57,813 nt of DNA, from contig JAFDXI010000105.1 in the NCBI GenBank assembly GCA_018268035.1, positions 1 through 57,813 of the forward strand, in the 5' to 3' direction. The stretch comes from Bacteroidota bacterium. GTDB taxonomy: Bacteria; Bacteroidota; Bacteroidia; Chitinophagales; Chitinophagaceae. Positions 43,322 through 51,537 of the stretch are shown here, piece by piece (positions within the stretch are counted from its first letter, which is position 1; each line of letters opens with the position of its first letter). A model generated the notes under the pieces. It did not search any database. It was not told the origin of the DNA and saw only the letters and a program-made list of their open reading frames with translations. The position numbers were made by a program, and so were the translations under genes.

Positions 43322-44500
43322 ATGCAAATAATAAAAAAAATATTTTTTTTATTTATCCTGTCTTCGTTATTGTTTACAACAGTAAATGCCGCAGATACCA
43401 CGCAAGCACCAACCCGTATTGCAGTATTAATCCCCTTAAATCTTGACTCTGCTTTCAACGGTTACGAATACAAATTAAACTCTTCCAAAATATCGCAGTT
43501 CTTTTTATCCGGGCTTGATTTCTATAATGGAGTGATGATGGCTGTTGATTCTTTACAAAAAGAAAACACAAATATAGAAGTCTGGATTTATGATCTGCAC
43601 AAAGCCAATCAATCAGTAGCTCAAATAACCAATGCAATGCAAAGGATGAATTTTTCTTTAATCATTGCATTCATCTCAAGTTCTTACGAACAAAAAATTA
43701 TTTCTGATTTCTCAGCTAAAAACAGCATACCTGTTGTTTCTGAAACATTCCCAAATGATGCCTACCTAAATAACAATCCATTTTTTTTAATAGTAAATCC
43801 GACATGGCAAACTCATATCAATGCTATTTATGATTATCTCGCAAAAAATTTCAGGGGGAAAAAAATTCATTTTTTCACAAGAAGAGGCTCATTGGAAGAC
43901 AGGATTGCTCAACAAATAAATACATTGAACTCGAAACGACTGGTTAGTTTTTCAACAATAATATTGAATGATAATTTTACTGATGCAGACGTTTTAAAAA
44001 ATTTAGACAGCACTCAACAAAATATTATTCTTTGCGGTTCTTTGAATGAATACTTTGGAAAATCTTTGATAAAAACTTTGAATGCTGCAGGAAGTTCTTA
44101 CAATTCATTGGTGGTGGGAATGCCCACATGGACTGGTATGGGAGGCATAACCGGTAGCAATACGGACAAGTTACAAATCATGGTTACATCACCGTATAAT
44201 TATGAACAGAATAATAGCTTTATTTCCACTTTATCAGATGAATATAAAGCAACGCATTTCTCAAGGCCGAGTGATATGGTATATAAAGGTTTTGAATCTA
44301 TGTATCATTTTACAAAACTATTGTTGGCAAACCCCGATAGTTTCATCAATGAAAGTTCATCACAGGTTTTTACAGTTTCCAACGAATATAATTTTCAGCC
44401 AATCCGATTGACACCTACTTCGTTTATACCAGACTATCTTGAGAATAAAAAGATATACTTTATAAAGATTGTAAACGGACAGATACAATCAATTGAATAA
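43322..44500 (+). CDS. Periplasmic binding protein-like (type 1 fold) protein
   Basis: This 392-residue protein has a signal peptide (about 1-23, ending VNA). The body has the alternating strand-helix pattern of type 1 periplasmic binding proteins: RIAVLIPLNLDSA at the start, FFLSGLDFYNGVMMAVDSL, and a second lobe from about 155. It resembles the substrate-binding-like lobes found with LysM proteins next to guaA in related genomes and the LppC/LpoA fold, so a cell-wall role is as likely as nutrient uptake. No permease or ATPase is nearby. It is cotranscribed with guaA (34-base gap) and has a strong Shine-Dalgarno sequence. Confidence 0.78.
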   Translation: MQIIKKIFFLFILSSLLFTTVNAADTTQAPTRIAVLIPLNLDSAFNGYEYKLNSSKISQFFLSGLDFYNGVMMAVDSLQKENTNIEVWIYDLHKANQSVAQITNAMQRMNFSLIIAFISSSYEQKIISDFSAKNSIPVVSETFPNDAYLNNNPFFLIVNPTWQTHINAIYDYLAKNFRGKKIHFFTRRGSLEDRIAQQINTLNSKRLVSFSTIILNDNFTDADVLKNLDSTQQNIILCGSLNEYFGKSLIKTLNAAGSSYNSLVVGMPTWTGMGGITGSNTDKLQIMVTSPYNYEQNNSFISTLSDEYKATHFSRPSDMVYKGFESMYHFTKLLLANPDSFINESSSQVFTVSNEYNFQPIRLTPTSFIPDYLENKKIYFIKIVNGQIQSIE

Positions 44501-44507
44501 AAATAAA

Positions 44508-44537
44508 AAAGCCCCAAACTGAGGCTTTCATTTTTTA
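44508..44537. terminator. Weak bidirectional terminator
   Basis: AAAGCC and GGCTTT arms (six pairs, one mismatch further in) with A-rich and T-rich flanks separate the binding-protein gene from the convergent small gene. It overlaps the end of that small gene. Confidence 0.5.
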
Positions 44538-44741
44538 ATCCCAAATCGTTGACCTTCTCTGAATTCTTGTTTTCATTCGCTGAATATTCCAGAAATCAGC
44601 AGCACTAAATATATTTTTATGATTGTTGTTGTTGTTGTCCAACCTTATATCTGATGCAACTGTTTCCTTAACTTCTCTTACGAGCGTATTCAATTCATCC
44701 TGATCAAGATAAACTTTAGATTCATTTTGTTCCTGTTTCAT
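44535..44741 (-). CDS. Small conserved-looking protein with FSAADFWNIQR motif
   Basis: This 68-residue protein has an acidic N-terminal half (KVYLDQDELNTLVREVKETV), then an Asn-rich linker (NNNNNH). The C-terminus is basic: FSAADFWNIQRMKTRIQRRS and then TIWD. The FSAADFWNIQR wording with trailing arginines recurs, to my memory, in small Chitinophagaceae proteins of unknown function. No signal peptide, membrane helix or known domain is present. A CATCTTTG -7-like box lies about 100 bases upstream. Function unknown; the two-part charge pattern would suit a nucleic-acid or partner-protein binder. Confidence 0.6.
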   Translation of the reverse strand: MKQEQNESKVYLDQDELNTLVREVKETVASDIRLDNNNNNHKNIFSAADFWNIQRMKTRIQRRSTIWD

Positions 44742-44960
44742 AATTGTGCTTTTTATTCATTAAAAACTTATATGGACAGGCAAACGATAGAAAAAAATGC
44801 AGTTTGTGCATTTGCCCAATCAGATATTATCATTTTCGAATTGGTGATGCAAAGATGATACTTTAATATGTAAAAACAACACATTAACTACTAAAAAAAT
44901 GCTAATATCTGCATTAATATAAATTATACAAACATTTATATATTAAAAGTAAATTTTATA

Positions 44961-45530
44961 TCAAGAATTATTCAGCCGATTATTGAAAAGAGATTCAACT
45001 TTTTTAAAAAGGTGATATGGTTTATAAACTCTCCAATCTGGTATTTCTGATAATTCAATAAACCTGTCAAGCTTTTTTCTACGGAAATCATATTGGGCGG
45101 CTTCACTCATATTTAAAACAACAACCCATCCGCCGGTTTCTTCATTTTCTTCATACCACTCCTGATAATAATCTTTATCACCACTATGAAAATTCAATAC
45201 ATTTTCAGCCACCAGTATATATTTATGTATCCCATGTTCTTTCATTAAATCAATCACATCCCGTTTTAATGTCATGATATCATTTTCTATCGCATCGTTC
45301 CATTCACCAATCATTTCTATAACTGCATAACCTAATTCATAATCAGCAAACAAAATTTTCATATACAAAGTACGGCTGCCAAACTCATCCCACTGCGGGT
45401 GTATATAATAATTATAAACTGCTTGTGAATATTCAAACTCGCTATACTCTCTTCCAAAAAAGGGAGATTTTGGGTCTTCTTCTGAAATGTAAGAATGCCT
45501 CCAGTTATAAAATGGTTCTATCTCATGCAT
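44961..45530 (-). CDS. Conserved hypothetical protein next to cmk
   Basis: This 189-residue soluble protein has no signal peptide or membrane helix. It is rich in aromatic residues (EIEPFYNWRHSYISEEDPKSPFFGREYSEFEY) and has strand-like stretches (YAVIEMIGEWND, KYILVAENVLNFHSGDKDYYQEW, GGWVVVLNMS). I do not recognise a characterised family, but the sequence has the feel of a conserved Bacteroidota protein and the codon use matches its neighbours. It starts 18 bases after the cmk stop, so the two form an operon. Confidence 0.75.
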   Translation of the reverse strand: MHEIEPFYNWRHSYISEEDPKSPFFGREYSEFEYSQAVYNYYIHPQWDEFGSRTLYMKILFADYELGYAVIEMIGEWNDAIENDIMTLKRDVIDLMKEHGIHKYILVAENVLNFHSGDKDYYQEWYEENEETGGWVVVLNMSEAAQYDFRRKKLDRFIELSEIPDWRVYKPYHLFKKVESLFNNRLNNS

Positions 45531-45548
45531 ATTCCTTCATACAGTATT

Positions 45549-46289
45549 TTATACTTCTTCTTTATTTGATTTCTTTTGTTTTATTACCCTGTCATTCATT
45601 ATTCCCATTGCCAGTATTTTTTCTTCTGCCCACTTTAAAGCAAGCTTCAATTGCTGTGCCATTGTCAGGTTAGTATTATCCAACACGATTGCATCGTCTG
45701 CCTGCTTCAAAGGGCTTATAGCACGGTTGCTATCAATATAATCCCTCATCTCAAGATTCTGTTTTACTTCATCAATAGAAATTGTGGGGTTTATTGCATA
45801 TAATTCCTTAAATCGTCTTTGAACCCTAACTGATATATCAGCCTTCATGAATATTTTTAATTCAGCATGAGGAAAAACAGTTGTACCAATATCACGGCCA
45901 TCCATTACAATGCCTTTTTTTTCACCAATCTTTTTTTGTTGTGCTACTGCAAATTCCCTGACTTCCTGCAACGCAGCAACTTCACTCACCTTTTCACTGA
46001 CAATCATTTCGCGTATCAACAATTCAACATATTCATCATTCAGATAAATATCGCTTTTGCCCGTTTCGCCATTATTTTCAAATGATAGATGGATATTGTT
46101 TAATGCTTTTTTTACCTGCTTTTTATCTATTATATTCACTGAGTTGCGCAAAAAATATAAAGTGATGGCCCTGTACATTGAACCACTATCTACATACAAA
46201 TAGTGAAGTTCATTTGCCAGTTGTTTTGCAAGTGTACTTTTACCACATGAAGAATAACCATCTATTGCAATTATGATCTTTTGCTGCAT
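45549..46289 (-). CDS. cmk: (d)CMP kinase
   Basis: This 246-residue enzyme phosphorylates CMP and dCMP with ATP. The P-loop is GYSSCGKST at residues 11-19, and the CMP-binding element is VDSGSMYRAIT. The family motif MDGRDIGTTVFPHAELKIFM follows, and then the lid with DYIDSNRAISPLKQADDAIVLDNTNLT. Length is slightly above the usual 220-230. A CAGCTTTG box ends four bases before the ATG, which again suggests a leaderless transcript. Confidence 0.97.
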   Translation of the reverse strand: MQQKIIIAIDGYSSCGKSTLAKQLANELHYLYVDSGSMYRAITLYFLRNSVNIIDKKQVKKALNNIHLSFENNGETGKSDIYLNDEYVELLIREMIVSEKVSEVAALQEVREFAVAQQKKIGEKKGIVMDGRDIGTTVFPHAELKIFMKADISVRVQRRFKELYAINPTISIDEVKQNLEMRDYIDSNRAISPLKQADDAIVLDNTNLTMAQQLKLALKWAEEKILAMGIMNDRVIKQKKSNKEEV

Positions 46290-46329
46290 AATGCAAAGCT
46301 GAGTAAAATTTCCGTAAAAAATTAGCTAC

Positions 46330-46950
46330 TTATTGATTGACTACTTCCACACCTGGGTGCTTTGAGGCATCAAACACAAACTGGCTATCAGGAATTACAA
46401 CATTGAATGAAGCATTACCAAAACTAATCTCAGTTATATTACCAGGTTTGTCTGTTACCACAGCTTTTGTTATCAGGTTATTGGCTTTATTTATGAAAAG
46501 GATGATTTGTTTAATATTTTTTCTTTTATCCACAGGTACTAATTGTATTTGATATATTGCTGAACCCGATGCAATCAATGTGGCTGTAAAATCTTTATTA
46601 TTAAATCCTGTTATGATTTGTTGAGGAGAAAACTCGTCATCATCATATTCAGCTTTTGCAACGGTTACTTCACCCTGTCCATCATAATTCCAAATTTGAG
46701 CCCCATTGCAATAAATTTCGGAACCATCCTGGTTCACATAATATTTTGTTCCCTTGATTTTCAAAATACCTTTTGAAGATCCAAGTGTATGTCCCAATTT
46801 GTCTTTCTGTGTTAAAATGAAGCTAACATTTATACCTTTTGCTGATTGTACTTTCGAAGCAGCTTTTTCAAGTATGTTTTGCGCATCCTGTGCAAAAAGA
46901 TTAAAAGCCACAAAATTTAAAATGAATATGAATGCGAATATTTTTTTCAT
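46330..46950 (-). CDS. LolA-like outer-membrane lipoprotein carrier protein
   Basis: This 206-residue protein has a signal peptide (about 1-20, ending NLFA). It then has the LolA/LolB-type half-barrel, with ILEKAASKVQSAKGINVSFILTQKD and GILKIKGTKYYVNQDGSEIYCNGAQIWNYD. LolA shuttles lipoproteins through the periplasm to the outer membrane. The family is broad, and paralogues in Bacteroidota also act in pigment or lipid transport, so I do not give it the name lolA outright. It is 40 bases upstream of cmk on the same strand and divergent from bamD. Confidence 0.82.
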   Translation of the reverse strand: MKKIFAFIFILNFVAFNLFAQDAQNILEKAASKVQSAKGINVSFILTQKDKLGHTLGSSKGILKIKGTKYYVNQDGSEIYCNGAQIWNYDGQGEVTVAKAEYDDDEFSPQQIITGFNNKDFTATLIASGSAIYQIQLVPVDKRKNIKQIILFINKANNLITKAVVTDKPGNITEISFGNASFNVVIPDSQFVFDASKHPGVEVVNQ

Positions 46951-47100
46951 TCAAATGTATTTAATGCAAAGTTCGACAATGATATCTGAAAGTGGTTTAG
47001 CCTGCTGAGTTTAATCATCAAAACAATAGCAGATTTTTGTTTTTATTAACTGCAAAAAAGGCCTTACCACAGGCTGTTATGGTAATTTGCCCGAAAAATT

Positions 47101-47108
47101 TATCTTTG
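47101..47108 (+). promoter_or_regulatory. -7 box (TATCTTTG) for bamD
   Basis: A full match to TAnnTTTG that ends eight bases before the bamD ATG at 47117, so the leader would be at most a few bases. No -33 TTTG with normal spacing is visible. Confidence 0.45.
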
Positions 47109-47116
47109 CACGTTTT

Positions 47117-47950
47117 ATGAAATTTTTACCTGGGATTTTACTGAGTATTTTAGTGCTGGCTTCCTGCACATCCAAGTTTGGGAAAGTGCTGAAAAGCAAG
47201 GACAAAGAATATAAACTAAAGATGGCTGAACAATATTTTGCCAAGAAGGATTATACTAAAGCACAGCAATTATATACTGATTTGTTACCGCTTTATAAAG
47301 GCGATCCAAGATTTGAAGATATTTATTATAAATATGCTTACACGGCCTATTATCAGAAGGACTACATGAACGCTGAAAATCTTTTTAAAACCTACAGTGA
47401 AAATTTTCCAAACAGTGCCAAAGTAGAAGAAATGGAATTTATGAGGTGTATGGCCTATTATAAACAATCGCCAAAAGTTGACCTTGACCAGACCAATACA
47501 ACAAAGACGATTGCTTTGTTACAGGCATTTATTACTACACATCCAGACTCTAAACGCATCTCTGAAGCAAACGACATCATAGATGCCTGTAGAAAAAAAC
47601 TGGAACTGAAAGAATTTAACAATGCACAATTATATTACAATCTTGGATATTTTAAATCGGCAGGTGTGGCTTTCTCTGTATTAATGGATGATTATCCTGA
47701 TTCAGACAATGGAGATCTTTATGCTTTAAACTCCATAAAGTCTTATTATAAATATGCACAAAACAGCATCATTGATAAACAGGAAGAAAGATATGAAAAA
47801 GTAATTGCAGACGTGAATGATTTTGAACAGCGTTTTCCATCCAGTAAACTGACAGACCAGGTAGAAACATTTAAAAACGATTCTGAAAATAATATCAAAA
47901 AACTTCAAACAATAAATAATGAGCAAACTAAGGCGGCAACTAAGCGCTAA
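47117..47950 (+). CDS. bamD: Outer membrane assembly lipoprotein BamD
   Basis: From the ATG at 47117 this is a 277-residue lipoprotein with lipobox VLASC. The body is made of TPR repeats (MAEQYFAKKDYTKAQQLYTDLLPLYKGDPRFEDIYYKYAY and ADLFKTYSENFPNS-type units), the BamD/YfiO architecture. BamD is the essential periplasmic partner of BamA in folding beta-barrel proteins. A longer frame starts with TTG at 47087 and is rejected. rpoZ overlaps its 3' end by 32 bases and coaBC follows, the usual Bacteroidota order. Confidence 0.93.
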   Translation: MKFLPGILLSILVLASCTSKFGKVLKSKDKEYKLKMAEQYFAKKDYTKAQQLYTDLLPLYKGDPRFEDIYYKYAYTAYYQKDYMNAENLFKTYSENFPNSAKVEEMEFMRCMAYYKQSPKVDLDQTNTTKTIALLQAFITTHPDSKRISEANDIIDACRKKLELKEFNNAQLYYNLGYFKSAGVAFSVLMDDYPDSDNGDLYALNSIKSYYKYAQNSIIDKQEERYEKVIADVNDFEQRFPSSKLTDQVETFKNDSENNIKKLQTINNEQTKAATKR

Positions 47951-48260
47951 TACGCTGAACACAATTGAAACAAAAAACCTGATGCAGATAAAAGCAAAAA
48001 CAGGCAACCTTTACGAATCTATTGCCATCATAGGCAAAAGGGCAAGTCAAATTAATATTGCAATTAAAGAAGAGTTGCATAATAAACTGGAAGAATTTGC
48101 CAGCCATACAGACAGCCTGGAAGAAATACATGAGAACAAGGAGCAAATTGAAATTTCAAAGGCTTACGAAAAAATGCCAAATCCTGCCATCCTTGCAACA
48201 CAGGAATTTCTGGAAGATAAAATCTATTTCAGGAAGAATGATGATGACCTTTACCGATAG
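47919..48260 (+). CDS. rpoZ: DNA-directed RNA polymerase omega subunit (Bacteroidota type)
   Basis: This 113-residue protein is the small omega subunit that helps assemble RNA polymerase. TGNLYESIAIIGKRASQINIAIKEEL corresponds to the conserved omega core, including the KRA/RQI helix. The C-terminal NPAILATQEFLEDKIYF is typical of the phylum. The ATG at 47919 overlaps the end of bamD by 32 bases in another frame, which suggests translational coupling. A hairpin terminator follows before coaBC. Confidence 0.9.
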   Translation: MSKLRRQLSANTLNTIETKNLMQIKAKTGNLYESIAIIGKRASQINIAIKEELHNKLEEFASHTDSLEEIHENKEQIEISKAYEKMPNPAILATQEFLEDKIYFRKNDDDLYR

Positions 48261-48281
48261 TGTAATCTAAATCGTATTTTT

Positions 48282-48307
48282 AATCCCGCAAGATTGCGGG
48301 ATTTTTT
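48282..48307 (+). terminator. Terminator or attenuator between rpoZ and coaBC
   Basis: AATCCCGCA and TGCGGGATT pair perfectly around an AGAT loop and are followed by T residues. The coaBC ATG lies ten bases further on, so coaBC must have its own start or rely on read-through. Confidence 0.8.
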
Positions 48308-48316
48308 ATCTGTATT

Positions 48317-49513
48317 ATGTTGAAAGGCAAAAAAATATTATTGGGAATTTCTGCAAGCATTGCAGCATATAAATCCATCCTTGTAGCCAGGCAATTGGTT
48401 AAAGAAGGTGCAGAAGTAAAAGTGATTATGACGCCTGCATCAAAAGATTTTGTATCGCCCCTGGTATTTTCAACTCTTACAAAAAATAAAGTTTTATCTC
48501 AGATAGCTTCAGAAGACAGTTGGGCAAATCATGTAATGCTGGGAAGATGGGCCGATGTTATGTTGATAGCGCCACTGAGTTGCAACACATTATCAAAGAT
48601 GGCCAATGGCCAATGTGATAACTTGCTTTTAGCTGTGTATTTATCATCTACCTGTCCTGTTGTAGTTGCTCCTGCAATGGATGAAGATATGTGGCGGCAT
48701 CCCGCTACTCAAAATAATATCTCCCTGCTAAAATCATTTGGTAACACAATCATTGATGTAGAAAAAGGTGAATTGGCCAGTGGTTTATTTGGTGATGGAA
48801 GAATGGCTGAACCAGGATCAATCATAACATTTTTAACTGAAAAATTTTTCAGGACAAAAGAATTGAAAAATAAAAAAGCATTGGTAACTGCAGGGCCTAC
48901 ATACGAACCAATAGACCCTGTCCGTTTTGTAGGGAACCACTCGTCAGGTAAAATGGGGTTTGCACTTGCAGAAGCATTGTATGAAAAAGGAGCAGATGTT
49001 ACCATTGTTGCGGGTCCGGTTCAACAAATAAAAAAATATGAAGGAATAAAAATAATTCAAACAAATACTGCAGAAGAAATGTATAATGCCTGCCTGCAAC
49101 TACATCCTGACATGGATATTGAAATTATGGCTGCCGCAGTAGCAGATTACAAACCTGCAGATATTGCTTCCGAGAAAATTAAAAAAAACGATTCAGAACT
49201 TTTATTGAAGCTTATTAAAACAAAAGATATTCTGGCCACCTTGGGTGCTAAAAAAAAGAATAACCAGCTTTTAGTTGGTTTTGCTTTGGAAACAAATAAT
49301 GAAAAGAAAAACGCAAGTATCAAGTTGAAAAACAAAAATGCAGATATGATCGTTTTAAATTCATTGAAAGATAAAAATGCAGGATTTGGTTTTGATACCA
49401 ACAAAGTTTCTGTTTATACATCTGATGATACATGGATTGAAATGGAACTCGCAACGAAGAAAGAAATTGCTAACAGGATTGTTGAACTGATAATTGAAAA
49501 GAGCCATGCGTAA
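48317..49513 (+). CDS. coaBC: Bifunctional phosphopantothenoylcysteine decarboxylase/phosphopantothenate-cysteine ligase
   Basis: This 398-residue protein carries out two steps of coenzyme A synthesis. The N-terminal flavoprotein (CoaC) domain has GISASIAAYKS, the catalytic histidine in NHVMLGRWAD, the APLSCNTLSKMANG stretch and APAMDEDMW. The CoaB domain starts near 185 with VTAGPTYEPIDPVRFVGNHSSGKMG and ends with the KNADMIVLNSL region. Length and order are normal. The DUF4835 gene overlaps its end by eight bases. Confidence 0.96.
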   Translation: MLKGKKILLGISASIAAYKSILVARQLVKEGAEVKVIMTPASKDFVSPLVFSTLTKNKVLSQIASEDSWANHVMLGRWADVMLIAPLSCNTLSKMANGQCDNLLLAVYLSSTCPVVVAPAMDEDMWRHPATQNNISLLKSFGNTIIDVEKGELASGLFGDGRMAEPGSIITFLTEKFFRTKELKNKKALVTAGPTYEPIDPVRFVGNHSSGKMGFALAEALYEKGADVTIVAGPVQQIKKYEGIKIIQTNTAEEMYNACLQLHPDMDIEIMAAAVADYKPADIASEKIKKNDSELLLKLIKTKDILATLGAKKKNNQLLVGFALETNNEKKNASIKLKNKNADMIVLNSLKDKNAGFGFDTNKVSVYTSDDTWIEMELATKKEIANRIVELIIEKSHA

Positions 49514-50426
49514 AATTTATATAACAGTATTGCTGGCACTCTGTTGCAGCACATTTTTGAAAGCACAGGAGCTGCAGTCAAAAGTTACAGTACTGGCGCA
49601 ACAGATTGGAACCAGTGTTGATAAAAGTGTATTCACAACTCTGCAAAACCAATTGACCAATTTCCTCAACAACAGGAAATGGACCAGTGATGCTTTTCAG
49701 GCACAGGAAAAAATCCGCTGCAATTTCATATTGACGCTCAACAGTGTTGACCAGGACAATGTTTATTCTGCTACACTGGCCATCCAATCTGCAAGGCCAG
49801 TATATAATTCAACTTATCAAACGGCGTTGATCAATTACCAGGACGGTGACGTGCGTTTTAAATATGCACAATTTCAGCAACTTGATTTTAACGATAACAG
49901 GGTGCAGGGGACAGATCCTTTACAGGCAAACCTCACCGCAATTTTTGCCTATTATGTATATATGATATTGGGATTTGATTACGATTCATTTTCGCCAAAA
50001 GGCGGTGCTCAGTTCTTTTCAAAAGCTCAAAATGTCGTAAACAATGCCCCTGAATCAAAGGGTATCAGTGGATGGAAATCTTTTGATGGGTCAAGAAACC
50101 GATACTGGCTTGCCGAAAACATGATGAATACAAAGTATAATGATATACATGATATCATTTACAGCTATTACAGGGATGGACTGGATAATATGTATAAAGA
50201 CGCAGAAACTGCAAGATCAAACGTTCTGGATGCTTTATCATCATTACAGGATTTTAATCAGGAAAATCCAAACACAATGATTGCACAATTTTTAGTGCAG
50301 GGAAAGTCACAGGAGTTTATCGGCATCTTTAAAAATGGCGATCCTCAAAGTAAATCACAAGCTTCGCAAATACTGGCTACGATAGATGTATCGAATGCTA
50401 ATACCTATAAACAGCAGATGAAGTAA
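49506..50426 (+). CDS. DUF4835 family protein
   Basis: From the ATG at 49506 this is a 306-residue protein with a signal peptide (ending FLKA, about residue 20). The body reads ELQSKVTVLAQQIG...LNNRKWTSDAFQAQEKIRCNF, the opening of the DUF4835 family, with a later NIMGFDYDSFSPKGG-type stretch. It is periplasmic or in the outer membrane. The family sits downstream of coaBC in most Bacteroidota; its function is unknown. It overlaps coaBC by eight bases, and its stop overlaps the next ATG (TAATG). A TTG in-frame start at 49494 is less likely. Confidence 0.9.
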   Translation: MRKIYITVLLALCCSTFLKAQELQSKVTVLAQQIGTSVDKSVFTTLQNQLTNFLNNRKWTSDAFQAQEKIRCNFILTLNSVDQDNVYSATLAIQSARPVYNSTYQTALINYQDGDVRFKYAQFQQLDFNDNRVQGTDPLQANLTAIFAYYVYMILGFDYDSFSPKGGAQFFSKAQNVVNNAPESKGISGWKSFDGSRNRYWLAENMMNTKYNDIHDIIYSYYRDGLDNMYKDAETARSNVLDALSSLQDFNQENPNTMIAQFLVQGKSQEFIGIFKNGDPQSKSQASQILATIDVSNANTYKQQMK

Positions 50427-50776
50427 TGAAATATTTTTTCACGGTTATATTCTTTTTTACATTTATTGCCTGCACAGACAGTGATACCACTGTTCCTAAA
50501 GATGTTTTACCAGTAAACAAAATGAAATTGATCGTTTGGGACTTGGTACAGGCGGGGGCCTATGCTTCCACGCTTTCAGAAAAAGACACTGCAGAAAAAA
50601 ACCTGAATACAGCTTATCTCACCGAAACCCTTAAAATGCACCAGATCAGTAAAAAAGATTTCTTCAAAAGCTTCAATTTTTACCAGCAACACCCGGTATT
50701 GAATAAACAATTATTCGATTCCATCACTGCTTATGCACAAAGGCAAAGAACAAAGATGTATAAGAATGCATACTAA
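50426..50776 (+). CDS. DUF4296 domain-containing lipoprotein
   Basis: This 116-residue lipoprotein has the lipobox FIAC with lipidated C16. The short helical domain VLPVNKMKLIVWDLVQAGAY...YLTETLKMHQISKKDFFKSFNFYQQHP matches DUF4296. Its ATG overlaps the DUF4835 stop by one base, so the two are translationally coupled. Function is unknown. It is the last gene of the bamD-to-DUF4296 run. Confidence 0.88.
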   Translation: MKYFFTVIFFFTFIACTDSDTTVPKDVLPVNKMKLIVWDLVQAGAYASTLSEKDTAEKNLNTAYLTETLKMHQISKKDFFKSFNFYQQHPVLNKQLFDSITAYAQRQRTKMYKNAY

Positions 50777-50862
50777 TATATCCTTTAGGCTTTTTTTAAG
50801 CAATATCATTCAAACCAATCCGTTTTTGAAATATCACAATGTGATTTTAAAACATATCAACT

Positions 50863-51447
50863 ATGCGAAAAATTATTTTATCAATATGCATGATAACAGT
50901 TTTATCTGTTGTTGCAACTGCACAATCATTTCATCTGGGTGCTAAAGCAGGTGCTAATCTTGGTAAGATTGACGGACAATCATTTAATAGTAGTTATAAC
51001 CTGGGATATCTTGCCGGAGCGTATGCTGAAATCGGGATCACTAAAACAATCGCCATCCAACCGGAATTGTTGTTTACACAAACAAATACAAAAATTGATT
51101 CTGGATTCCAGTTTTATAAACCCAGTGCCATTATTGGTAGTAAAGCGCACTTAAACTACCTGAATGTTCCAATCCTATTAAACATTAAACCCAGCAAATT
51201 GATTACACTACAGGTAGGCCCTCAATTTGGAATATTATTGAATAAAGATGAAACACTTTTAACCAATACTGGCAATGCTATTAAGAATGGTGATTTTTCT
51301 GTATTGGCAGGAGCTCAGGTAAATTTAGGCTTACTAAATATTTATGGCCGTTATGCCATTGGACTATATGAGCTGAATGATTTGGGAAATGAACAAAAAT
51401 GGAAAAGCCAGGCTATCCAGGTAGGTCTTGGCCTCAGAATATTTTAG
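50863..51447 (+). CDS. Outer-membrane beta-barrel protein (PorT/OMP_b-brl type)
   Basis: This 194-residue protein has a signal peptide (about 1-20, ending VATA). It has a run of amphipathic strands beginning FHLGAKAGANLGKIDG and NLGYLAGAYAEIGITKTIAIQPELLFTQ, ending with an aromatic LGLRIF. It fits the porin-family/PorT-like barrel of about eight strands. PorT proper is a type IX secretion factor, but this broad family also covers many small barrels, so I make no such claim. It has its own terminator. Confidence 0.88.
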   Translation: MRKIILSICMITVLSVVATAQSFHLGAKAGANLGKIDGQSFNSSYNLGYLAGAYAEIGITKTIAIQPELLFTQTNTKIDSGFQFYKPSAIIGSKAHLNYLNVPILLNIKPSKLITLQVGPQFGILLNKDETLLTNTGNAIKNGDFSVLAGAQVNLGLLNIYGRYAIGLYELNDLGNEQKWKSQAIQVGLGLRIF

Positions 51448-51470
51448 GGGGCATTTTAATTCTTAAAAAG

Positions 51471-51497
51471 AGCATCATGTTTGTGATGCTTTTTTTG
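51471..51497 (+). terminator. Terminator after the beta-barrel gene
   Basis: AGCATCA and TGATGCT pair around a six-base loop and are followed by seven T. Confidence 0.85.
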
Positions 51498-51537
51498 TTT
51501 CTGTTTTACATTCAAACTATGCGTTTATTTTTGTTGA

